From Richelia sinica FACHB-800 (GTDB taxonomy: Bacteria; Cyanobacteriota; Cyanobacteriia; Cyanobacteriales; Nostocaceae): 61,150 nucleotides of DNA. The notes under the pieces were generated by a model, which searched no databases, had not been told where the DNA came from, and saw only the letters and a program-made list of their open reading frames with translations. The DNA lies in contig NZ_JACJTT010000033.1 of assembly GCF_014698825.1 (NCBI RefSeq), positions 1 to 61,150 on the forward strand, written 5' to 3'. Position numbers and translations under genes: made by a program. Each line of letters starts with the position of its first letter. The first letter of the stretch is position 1. This document shows positions 1-6,703 of this stretch, piece after piece.

Positions 1-104
1 CTTCAGGATTGTTATGAATATACTCGACTATGTTGCTCATAATACCAGGTTACATATGCGATTTTATCTGGTTATATCATAATTTTATTCTTTTTCGGAG
101 ATGT

Positions 105-1946
105 CTAATGGATAATAGCTTCTTGCTTGATATTAATTTTGGCATCAGCTAACAAGGTAAACTGATTATCTGTACAGACACCACGAATAATTGACGCTTC
201 CTGATCATCTGGTGACCAAGACAGCATAAAGCCAAAGGGACAGCCGAGAACAGATGCTATTTGCTTGATGGCTGCCGTGGGTGTGATCTTTTGAGCGGAA
301 TTTGTTAAGATATCTAAGTATTTTTTGGCAGTTTGAGCAATTTTGTGCTGGTCTTCGCTGAAAGTCCGCATTTGCCAATGACGGATAACTACACCCAGAT
401 TTTGAGCAAACACCCACAGGAGTTCTTTTTCCAGGTTTTTCCAAGAGCGGTGACTATCATGGGTAATTAGTAATAGTAGCTCTGGAACACGACCTTGGGT
501 ACAGTTACAGATTAAAAGCGATCGCACACTATTCTCTAGCAACTGCTTACGCCAATTCAATAACCGTAAATCTTCCTCAAAATTTTCAATTTCTAAGGCT
601 TGTTTGGCATTTTGCAACAGTTGAATATCGACTTCTGACAGTTCACCCAAAGATAAATTTAAATTGCGACGATTAGGCCGTACACTTTGAAAAATAATTT
701 CATATTTCTTTTGATTGCTATCATATTCTAATAAAACAAAGCGTGTAGCCGTTAAACGTTCCAACAGCCTAGCTGCACAAATATGCAAACTAGCATCAAT
801 ATCTTGTTCCTTATAAATAGTTTGAGCAACTTGCTGAGTTAATTGGGTATCTTGTTGAATTTGTCTAATGGTGGTTTCCATACTATCAGTAGGAGCCACT
901 AGAGAAATAAAACCAGATGCTGCTTGCACAAAACTCATTTCCGCTTCTGACCAAATGCGCTGTTCATGACTTTCAACAGACAAGAAACCCAATAAGTCTT
1001 TTTGCCAAATAATTGGTGCAGCTAATACTGCTCGCACACCTAAACGCTGCAATAACTTATCTTTAAAATGACTCTTCAGAGAACTGCCAGTCTCCGTCAC
1101 CCAAACCACTTGATTCACTGCTAAAGCATAGTAAAAATCACTTAATTCCTGAACAGTGATACCTGCTGTAGCGGCACTAGGATTACTTAAATCCCGACCC
1201 ATATTAATCAAATGATTGCTCATTCGACACCAAAAATACCGCCCTTCCCGTTCTAGCCAATAAATATTAGTCCGTGATGGAGCCACAAATTGATGAGCCG
1301 CTTCCACAACTGCTTCTAGTCGTTTATTCAAGCTGCCTAAAGACCGGATATTTTCCAACAGTTTTAACAACGAATCGGTAGGAGATTTAGAAAACCTGGA
1401 ACTTCTGTCTTTTTGAGCCAGGACTACTCCTAATTCTCCAATCACTATAAATAGTTTGGCTCTGAGTTCTCCTTTCAATAAATAACCCCACCTTTCAGAT
1501 CCCAATAACACCAGACCTAAGAGGTTATTTTTGTAACGAATCGGTAAAATTATTGTCCCTTGAATATTATATTGAGCCGCTACTTCTTGCCATTCTGGAA
1601 TACGAGCTTCGGCCTGTAAATTTGAAACACCAACTGGACATTGTTCATTGACTACTTGCTCTAATAAATTTCCCTCATAAAGACGGATATTGCGCTGCAA
1701 TGCATTATGGTCATTATCTGGAGTCCAACCACCTCTACCATATAAAGTGTGATTGAGTGGATCATAAAGGGCCAGCCAAATTAACTGATATTCAAACTGT
1801 TCTAGTAAATAAGTAACTGTCGTTTTAATCAAAAAATCAAGATTATCCTCCTCGCGGAGGCTGTGAAGAACTTGACCCAACAATAGAATTTGTTGTTCGG
1901 ATGATTGAGGTCTTTGTGGCTGCCCCATCTGATTATCAGTCACCAT
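105..1946 (-). CDS. Multi-GAF-domain sensor protein
   Basis: A 613-residue soluble protein built from repeated GAF-type modules, roughly at residues 20-155, 205-355 and 385-530. A further partial GAF-like start lies near residues 545-613. GAF modules bind small ligands or tetrapyrroles and usually feed a kinase, cyclase or phosphatase. No output domain, transmembrane segment or HAMP domain is visible, so the protein must act through a partner or is shortened. The last module stops well short of a full GAF fold, which suggests C-terminal truncation. The gene is divergent from pyrD with about 90 bp between them. The ATG start at 1946 gives a natural N-terminus. The ligand is unknown; no bilin-binding Cys context is obvious. 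Confidence 0.8.
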   Translation of the reverse strand: MVTDNQMGQPQRPQSSEQQILLLGQVLHSLREEDNLDFLIKTTVTYLLEQFEYQLIWLALYDPLNHTLYGRGGWTPDNDHNALQRNIRLYEGNLLEQVVNEQCPVGVSNLQAEARIPEWQEVAAQYNIQGTIILPIRYKNNLLGLVLLGSERWGYLLKGELRAKLFIVIGELGVVLAQKDRSSRFSKSPTDSLLKLLENIRSLGSLNKRLEAVVEAAHQFVAPSRTNIYWLEREGRYFWCRMSNHLINMGRDLSNPSAATAGITVQELSDFYYALAVNQVVWVTETGSSLKSHFKDKLLQRLGVRAVLAAPIIWQKDLLGFLSVESHEQRIWSEAEMSFVQAASGFISLVAPTDSMETTIRQIQQDTQLTQQVAQTIYKEQDIDASLHICAARLLERLTATRFVLLEYDSNQKKYEIIFQSVRPNRRNLNLSLGELSEVDIQLLQNAKQALEIENFEEDLRLLNWRKQLLENSVRSLLICNCTQGRVPELLLLITHDSHRSWKNLEKELLWVFAQNLGVVIRHWQMRTFSEDQHKIAQTAKKYLDILTNSAQKITPTAAIKQIASVLGCPFGFMLSWSPDDQEASIIRGVCTDNQFTLLADAKINIKQEAIIH

Positions 1947-2037
1947 AACTTGTAGTAATATATAAAATGCTTATGAAAGCATCGTGCATTTAATCAAATC
2001 TGATGCTTTTTCACAAATCCACAGATGTTAACCTAAT

Positions 2038-3177
2038 TTGGATACTTATCAAGCTATTATCAGGCCAATTTTGTTCAATCTGGTGAAGGCAGATCCAGAA
2101 TGGTTACACCAGCAAACAATGAACAGTTTGCTTTGGCTATCGGCAACAAAAGAACACCCCCTTGGTAGCTGGTTAAATAATTGCTTACAGCAGCATTTGT
2201 GTCTAAGTGATAAACGTTTAGAACAAAATCTGTTGGGAATAAATTTTGCCAATCCCATAGGTTTAGCAGCAGGCTTTGATAAAGATGGCATTGCGGCTAA
2301 CATTTGGTCTAGTCTTGGTTTTGGCTTTGCAGAACTGGGTACCATAACCTACCATTCACAACCAGGCAATCCTCGCCCTCGATTATTTCGCCTACCATTA
2401 GATCAAGCTGCTCTCAACCGGATGGGTTTTAATAATTCCGGTGCAGCAGCAGTAGCTGCTAGACTGAAACAGGATAAGTTAGAAATTACCTCGTCCGTAT
2501 CTTCACCCAAAGGAATTAATTTAGGTAAATCTAAGATAACACCCTTGGAGGACGCAGCGCAGGATTATCTAGAGAGTTTTCGCTTACTGAAAGATGTAGG
2601 CGACTACTTTGTTGTTAATGTATCATCTCCCAATACCCCAGGATTGCGATCGCTCCAAGATGCCTCCCTACTCAGTTCAATTTTGGATGTATTGCAGCAA
2701 GAAAATACATCACAAAAGCCGTTATTTGTCAAGATAGCTCCCGATTTAGAATGGGAAGCGATCGCGGATATTATTCATCTGGCTCAAACCTACAATCTAG
2801 CTGGGTTGATTGCTACCAACACCACCATTAGTCGTGAAGGACTGAAAACCCAAATTATTGAACAAACAGGCCAACCACCCCAAGCAGAAGCTGGTGGCAT
2901 CAGTGGAGCACCATTACGCGATCGCTCCACAGAAGTGATTAAATTTATTTACCAGCAAACTCAAGGCCAAATGCCCATCATTGGTGTAGGTGGCGTATTT
3001 ACCACAGAACATGCTTGGCAAAAAATCACCGCTGGAGCCAGTCTCATCCAAGTCTACACAGGCTGGATTTATGAAGGGCCACTCATGGTTAAACGGATTC
3101 TTACTGGTTTACTAGGCAAACTAGAAGAACACAGCTTAAATTCCATCAGTGAAGCAGTAGGAATGGAAAATAGGTGA
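2038..3177 (+). CDS. pyrD: Dihydroorotate dehydrogenase (quinone), class 2
   Basis: Oxidises dihydroorotate to orotate with FMN and passes electrons to membrane quinone, the fourth step of pyrimidine synthesis. The 379-residue length fits class 2 enzymes. Visible family signatures are GLAAGFDKDG near residue 77, the LNRMGFNN segment, NVSSPNTPGL carrying the class 2 catalytic serine, IATNTT, and GVGGVFT near the end. The N-terminal helical part fits the membrane-associating extension of class 2. The start used is TTG at 2038; it gives the N-terminus expected for cyanobacterial homologues, and no upstream ATG fits. The stop codon lies inside a heptamer tandem repeat that begins at 3174. Confidence 0.95.
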   Translation: MDTYQAIIRPILFNLVKADPEWLHQQTMNSLLWLSATKEHPLGSWLNNCLQQHLCLSDKRLEQNLLGINFANPIGLAAGFDKDGIAANIWSSLGFGFAELGTITYHSQPGNPRPRLFRLPLDQAALNRMGFNNSGAAAVAARLKQDKLEITSSVSSPKGINLGKSKITPLEDAAQDYLESFRLLKDVGDYFVVNVSSPNTPGLRSLQDASLLSSILDVLQQENTSQKPLFVKIAPDLEWEAIADIIHLAQTYNLAGLIATNTTISREGLKTQIIEQTGQPPQAEAGGISGAPLRDRSTEVIKFIYQQTQGQMPIIGVGGVFTTEHAWQKITAGASLIQVYTGWIYEGPLMVKRILTGLLGKLEEHSLNSISEAVGMENR

Positions 3178-3236
3178 CAGGTGACAGGTGACAGGTGACA
3201 GGTGACAGGTGACAGGTGACAGGGAACAGGTGAAAG
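3174..3236 (+). repeat. Heptamer tandem repeat (STRR type)
   Basis: Seven perfect head-to-tail copies of GTGACAG occupy 3174-3222, followed by two degenerate copies (GGAACAG, GTGAAAG). The array begins inside the final codons of pyrD, so the pyrD stop TGA is part of the first unit. The same heptamer on the opposite strand recurs at 23551. Such short tandemly repeated sequences are characteristic of heterocystous cyanobacteria and vary in copy number. Confidence 0.95.
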
Positions 3237-3273
3237 TTATGAATTGCTTTCCCTGTTCTTCCTATTTACCCAC

Positions 3274-4035
3274 CTATTCATCCAAAGGAAAGAATTCCCT
3301 GGTTTTTTTCGAGTATGACCAAGCAATCCCATCAGGATCGCGGTTACGGCTCCATTCAGGGAAATCAGGATCATTACGTCGTTTATATACCGTACTGGAA
3401 TAGACGTTTAGCCGTTTAGCTAGTTCCGACTGAATCAACGAGCCAAACATTAACTGCTTTTCCAAAGGTTTGCTAACCTGCTGTTCCGTTGAAGGTGGTA
3501 AAGATTCAGACTCTGTTTCTGTGTCTTCCACCAGTTCCACTGCTTCAGATTCCGTTTCCACTGCTTCAGATTCTGTCGCTGGTGGCGCTAACAAAGAAAG
3601 AGCAGTTTTCGTCACTGGTTGAGGTGGAAGCTCTTTAACAGGCTCACTACTATCAAGTATGTCACCCAGAATACTGGCAGTCATAAAGTAGTATGACTGC
3701 TCATCCTCCTCTGATTTCAGTACACTAGCTCCAAATTCTGTAGCCTTACTTTCCAAGTAGCGTTTAGCCACAGTTCCTGAAAAATTGCCTCTAATTGCCA
3801 AATCTATAGGTGTAATTTTTCCCTGATTTTCGCGAATTAGCTGATAAAAAATTGGGTTAACTTGCTCACACCATTTTTCCCATCGATACTGCTGCCACAG
3901 ATTAAAGCTAATTAGTACCAGCAATATGATCAGCAACACTCTCCAGGTAGAAACCAGGAAAACGATCAAAAAGGAAATTGGCAAAAGTAGAACAAGAAAA
4001 CTTTTTCCCGTAGTTTCTATAGTTTTTTCACTCAT
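3274..4035 (-). CDS. Membrane-anchored protein with C-terminal HTH-like segment
   Basis: A 253-residue protein of unknown function. Residues about 12-48 form a hydrophobic hairpin (two short membrane segments), followed by a basic-rich soluble region. A low-complexity acidic linker (about 150-195) holds repeated SEAVE blocks. The C-terminal 55 residues contain SELAKRLNVYSSTVYKRR, which reads as a small helix-turn-helix, then a WSRNRDPDGIAW motif. The layout suggests a membrane-tethered DNA-binding or adaptor protein. The ATG start at 4035 is followed directly by the membrane hairpin. It converges on pyrD with the heptamer array between them. I recognise it only as a cyanobacterial conserved hypothetical. 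Confidence 0.7.
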   Translation of the reverse strand: MSEKTIETTGKSFLVLLLPISFLIVFLVSTWRVLLIILLVLISFNLWQQYRWEKWCEQVNPIFYQLIRENQGKITPIDLAIRGNFSGTVAKRYLESKATEFGASVLKSEEDEQSYYFMTASILGDILDSSEPVKELPPQPVTKTALSLLAPPATESEAVETESEAVELVEDTETESESLPPSTEQQVSKPLEKQLMFGSLIQSELAKRLNVYSSTVYKRRNDPDFPEWSRNRDPDGIAWSYSKKTREFFPLDE

Positions 4036-4080
4036 GCTGATTTATGCCAAGTGAATTTTTGCAAAATCATATATTATCTT

Positions 4081-4142
4081 GGCAAAAATCGGGACATTTT
4101 TTTGTATAGTTTGGCAAAATTATGGCAAATTATCAGGCAAAA
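4081..4142 (+). promoter_or_regulatory. Cluster of GGCAAA elements in upstream region
   Basis: Between the start of the membrane/HTH gene (4035) and the first tRNA-like RNA (4423) there are 387 bp without a credible gene. GGCAAA occurs at 4081, 4113, 4124 and 4136; the last three are spaced 11-12 bp, about one helical turn. A further copy lies near 4218. This could be an operator for either flanking transcript, but AT-rich chance repetition is possible. Confidence 0.25.
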
Positions 4143-4422
4143 CCTTTACTGGGTATTGAATACAAGCCATATAAATAAAAAAACTCTAGCCTCTAACCAG
4201 AAAATATCAACATTCAAGGCAAAAATTTTTCATCCCAGGTTTGCGAAAAAAACAGCCTTGTAACTTGTGTAGTTAATTGATGTGTTACGCCTAGCAGATA
4301 CTTTAAGCATAAATGCTTATTTAACTATGAGAAAATCAATTCTTTGAGTCACTTGACAACTAGAAATTCTTGTATTACATTAATACTACAAAGCAACCTC
4401 ATACAGGAGTTAGCTTTTCAAT

Positions 4423-4557
4423 GTAGCGGATAGCTCAAGTGCTAGAGCGCCCACCTTGCCTTTTTAGGCCGACCTATCGAGGGTTATCGTATTTACATTC
4501 AAAGACCCTTGAAAACCATCCCGGAGATGCAGACTAAATTTCTGCTCCGCTACACCC
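4423..4557 (+). ncRNA. Candidate Y-RNA-like (tRNA-mimic) RNA 1, upstream of rsr
   Basis: A tRNA-like fold without an anticodon arm. An 8-bp acceptor-like stem pairs 4423-4430 (GTAGCGGA) with 4546-4553 (TCCGCTAC). A D-arm-like hairpin follows (GCTC 4433-4436 with GAGC 4445-4448). A T-arm-like hairpin (GCAGA, 7-nt loop, TCTGC, 4529-4545) abuts the acceptor strand. Where an anticodon arm should be lies a hairpin box (GCCT 4458-4461, AGGC 4466-4469) flanked by CTT and CGA, then a stem CGAGGGT/ACCCTTG. A GGGTTATCG stretch is shared with RNAs 2 and 4. Its place beside an rsr gene and the CTT...CGA internal loop suggest a Ro-binding Y RNA. Ends are inferred from the acceptor stem. Confidence 0.68.
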
Positions 4558-4604
4558 AAAACTATTTATATTGAGTTTCTACAATCTCACTTTTGAATTG
4601 TTCT

Positions 4605-4745
4605 GTAGTGGGTGGCGAAATGGTAAACGCACCAGATTAAATCCTTAATTTACTTTCATTGCCTGAAAAGGCCGATTAATTGAGGTTTATCGGGTTCTGG
4701 CGACTAAATTAGTCTTGTAGGTTCAAGTCCTATCCCGCTACACCA
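4605..4745 (+). ncRNA. Candidate Y-RNA-like RNA 2 with encoded CCA, upstream of rsr
   Basis: The best tRNA mimic of the group. The 8-bp acceptor stem pairs 4605-4612 (GTAGTGGG) with 4734-4741 (CCCGCTAC) and is followed by A and an encoded CCA. The T arm is canonical: GTAGG, loop TTCAAGT (4722-4728), CCTAT. The 5' part resembles a tRNA-Leu D arm (GGCGAAATGGTAAACGC). Instead of an anticodon arm there is a long hairpin: outer stem CCTTAATT 4643-4650 with AATTGAGG 4678-4685, an internal loop containing ATT and CGA, and inner stem GCCT/AGGC closed by a GAAA tetraloop (4661-4672). A small GACTA/TAGTC hairpin follows (4702-4714). It lies 47 nt after RNA 1. Confidence 0.72.
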
Positions 4746-4768
4746 AACCCAGAATTTTGAATTTTTAT

Positions 4769-4882
4769 GTGGCAGGTAGCTTAGAAACACACCTTGCCTT
4801 TGAGGTAGAGACAGACCAACTAGGTTTGGAGAGGTTGCAGCTATTGCTCAAGCTATGGGAATAAATCCTTCTCTGCCACCTT
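4769..4882 (+). ncRNA. Candidate Y-RNA-like RNA 3 (most degenerate), upstream of rsr
   Basis: A 7-bp terminal stem pairs GTGGCAG (4769-4775) with CTGCCAC (4873-4879). The box ACCTTGCCTTTGAGG (4791-4805) matches the CTTGCCT half of the hairpin in RNAs 1, 2 and 4, but the second half reads AGGTAGA rather than AGGCCGA. D- and T-arm-like parts are weak; a CCAA/TTGG hairpin and an AGCT/AGCT dyad lie between. It starts 23 nt after RNA 2 and ends about 50 nt before the rsr start. It may be a diverged paralogue, or a structured leader of rsr. Confidence 0.5.
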
Positions 4883-4898
4883 CCAGTTTTCGCTGGAA
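4881..4898 (+). promoter_or_regulatory. Small hairpin in the rsr leader
   Basis: TTCCAG (4881-4886) pairs perfectly with CTGGAA (4893-4898) around a 6-nt loop. It lies immediately after tRNA-like RNA 3 and 35 nt before the rsr ATG. A purine-rich GGGAG at 4921 is the likely ribosome binding site. The hairpin could mark a 3' end for RNA 3 or be part of the rsr 5' leader; no U-tract follows, so a classical terminator is unlikely. Confidence 0.35.
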
Positions 4899-4933
4899 AT
4901 AAAATTTGCCCATCCGGGCCGGGAGAAGAAGCC

Positions 4934-6535
4934 ATGAATTACAACTTCTTTACTAAAAACAAAACAACTACACCCCAAAATCAGCCTATCCCTGGACGAG
5001 AAGCAGAGATGATGAAGGGACGTAGTGGCGGCTTCATGTTTAATGCTGGTATTTGGCAAATGCTGCGCCGTTGTTTGTTAATTGGTACAGCGCAAAGCAC
5101 ATACTACGCAGGTAAACAGGAGCTAACAGAAGACTTTGTTAATGTTGTTAAACAAGCTGTGGCAGAAAATCCCGGCCGAGTTGCAGAAGAAATTCTCTAT
5201 GCTAGTGATGGCCGCGCCATTAACAACAGCGCGCCGATATTCGCCTTAGTCTTGTTGTCTATGGGTGAAACACCAGAGGCTAAACAGGCTTTTGGAGAAA
5301 TCTTTCCCCAAGTTATCCGTACTGGCAGTCACTTTTATGAATGGCTGAACTACACCAAATCTCTTCGGGGTTTTGGCAAAATTGTACGGGAAGCTGGCAA
5401 AGCTTGGCTGTCAAAAGAAGATGTCAAAGGTTTAGCTTATCAACTTTTAAAATATCAACAACGTCAAGGCTTTACTAATCGAGATGCGCTGAGGTTGTTC
5501 CATGTTTACCCACCTACAGAAAATCACCGTCAACTATTTGAGTGGGTGGTGAAAGGTTGGAAAGAGTTACCCGCAGACATACCCTCAGCCGCTTTAGCTC
5601 AGATTTGGTGGTATGAGTGGTTAAAACGAAATCCCAGCGAAACCCATACAGCTATTTCTCAAGGGCATTTAACCCATGAAATGGCTGCTCCTGTGGGCAA
5701 AATGGATCAACAAGCTTGGAATTTGCTCTTTCAAGAAATGCCTATTGGTGCAATGTTGCGGAACTTAGGTTCTTTGACAGAAATAGGTGTGCTCAGGGCT
5801 GATGAAGGCGCAAATTTACACCGTGTCGAAGCAGTTCTGAATAGTCCTGAACATCTGCACAAAGGTCGTATCCATCCCATTGATATCTTGAAAGCACTCA
5901 AAACCTATCAATCTGGTGGTAGGTTAGGACGCAGCAAGAAAAATTGGCAACCAGTTTCCCGCATTGTCGATATTTTGGAAAAGGCTGTGGAACTATCTTT
6001 TGAGGTGGTGCAACCTACGGGAAAAGTGTTTATGCACGCCGTAGACATTTCTAGTTCTATGGGTTGCTGGGTTGCAGATATGGGCCTCAGTTGCTGCGAA
6101 ATGGCTACGACCATGGCTTTGGTGACAGCTAAAGCAGAGAAAAACTATGAAATTCGCGGTTTTTCTACTCAGTTTATTGATTTGGATATTACTGCCAAAG
6201 ATAGTTTTAGTTCTGCGGTTCGCAAAGCTAGTAACCAAAATTTTGGGGGAACTGATGCTGCTATAGCTTATGACTGGATGATTCAGAATCAGTTCAAGGC
6301 TGATGTGGTCTGTTTTTGGACTGACTCGGAAAGTTGGGCGGGTTATAAGCATCCCAGTCAAGCATTGAAGGAGTATCGAAAAAAGGTCAATCCTGATGTG
6401 AAGGCAGTATATGTAACCTTGACTCCTTACCAAATTACTTTGGTAGATCCTCAAGACCCTTTATCTTGGGATTTGGCTGGTTTTGACTCCGGTACACCTC
6501 GTATTATCCAGATGTTAGCGTCTGGCGAATTGTAA
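4934..6535 (+). CDS. rsr: Ro60 orthologue (TROVE and vWA domains), Rsr
   Basis: A 533-residue ring-shaped RNA-binding protein of the Ro60 family, which binds Y RNAs and misfolded or structured RNAs. In bacteria it works with exonucleases such as PNPase in rRNA maturation or RNA decay. The TROVE domain of HEAT-like repeats spans about residues 15-345 (start motif MKGRSGGFMFNAG, then HPIDILKALKTYQSG). A vWA domain follows with a complete MIDAS DxSxS motif at about 371-375 (DISSSMG), a FGGTDAA threonine loop, and FWTDSESW. The length matches bacterial Rsr. Four tRNA-like RNAs flank the gene on the same strand, as expected of bacterial rsr loci encoding Y RNAs. The ATG at 4934 has a GGGAG ahead of it. 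Confidence 0.95.
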   Translation: MNYNFFTKNKTTTPQNQPIPGREAEMMKGRSGGFMFNAGIWQMLRRCLLIGTAQSTYYAGKQELTEDFVNVVKQAVAENPGRVAEEILYASDGRAINNSAPIFALVLLSMGETPEAKQAFGEIFPQVIRTGSHFYEWLNYTKSLRGFGKIVREAGKAWLSKEDVKGLAYQLLKYQQRQGFTNRDALRLFHVYPPTENHRQLFEWVVKGWKELPADIPSAALAQIWWYEWLKRNPSETHTAISQGHLTHEMAAPVGKMDQQAWNLLFQEMPIGAMLRNLGSLTEIGVLRADEGANLHRVEAVLNSPEHLHKGRIHPIDILKALKTYQSGGRLGRSKKNWQPVSRIVDILEKAVELSFEVVQPTGKVFMHAVDISSSMGCWVADMGLSCCEMATTMALVTAKAEKNYEIRGFSTQFIDLDITAKDSFSSAVRKASNQNFGGTDAAIAYDWMIQNQFKADVVCFWTDSESWAGYKHPSQALKEYRKKVNPDVKAVYVTLTPYQITLVDPQDPLSWDLAGFDSGTPRIIQMLASGEL

Positions 6536-6558
6536 GTTTTGCTGTAGATTGTCTGATG

Positions 6559-6582
6559 AAGGATAAATCCTCTTTTATCCTT
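6559..6582 (+). terminator. Probable terminator after rsr
   Basis: A perfect 9-bp inverted repeat, AAGGATAAA (6559-6567) and TTTATCCTT (6574-6582), with a 6-nt loop and a T-rich tail (TGTCTTTCTT), 24 nt after the rsr stop. It separates rsr from the downstream tRNA-like RNA 4 that begins at 6593, so RNA 4 may have its own promoter or be cut from read-through transcript. Confidence 0.55.
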
Positions 6583-6592
6583 TGTCTTTCTT

Positions 6593-6703
6593 GGCGGGTT
6601 TTCCTTCGTTCACAACTTGCCTTTCAGGCCGAAGAATGTAAGGTTATCGGTTATAGTCTCCACCATTTCTGGGGATGAGCGGGTTCAAATCCCGCACCCG
6701 CCG
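6593..6703 (+). ncRNA. Candidate Y-RNA-like RNA 4, downstream of rsr
   Basis: A 7-bp acceptor-like stem pairs GGCGGGT (6593-6599) with ACCCGCC (6696-6702). Directly inside is a perfect tRNA T arm: GCGGG, loop TTCAAAT (6684-6690), CCCGC. The 5' arm is a bulged hairpin: CCTT plus CGTTC (6603-6611) with GAATG (6634-6638), a bulged T and AAGG (6640-6643). Its internal loop contains CTT and CGA, and the inner stem is GCCT/AGGC (6619-6629). GGTTATCG (6642-6649) follows, as in RNAs 1 and 2. No D arm, anticodon arm or encoded CCA is present. The compensating stems and the shared box make a functional RNA likely. Confidence 0.7.

Noticed and set aside
3174-3236. Possible CRISPR array
   Set aside because: The units are 7 bp, head to tail and without spacers; this is a short tandem repeat.
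4051-4263. 70-codon open frame upstream of the RNA cluster
   Set aside because: AT-rich, no ribosome binding site, no family features, and it overlaps the GGCAAA repeat region; treated as chance.
4605-4745. Possible tRNA-Leu gene, perhaps with an intron
   Set aside because: The D arm, T arm and CCA fit, but no anticodon stem-loop can be formed and the about 75-nt middle part is a hairpin shared with the other RNAs. It is too small for the group I intron known in cyanobacterial tRNA-Leu.
5993-6454. 153-codon frame on the strand opposite rsr
   Set aside because: It lies fully inside the vWA domain of rsr and has no features of its own; a shadow of the real gene.
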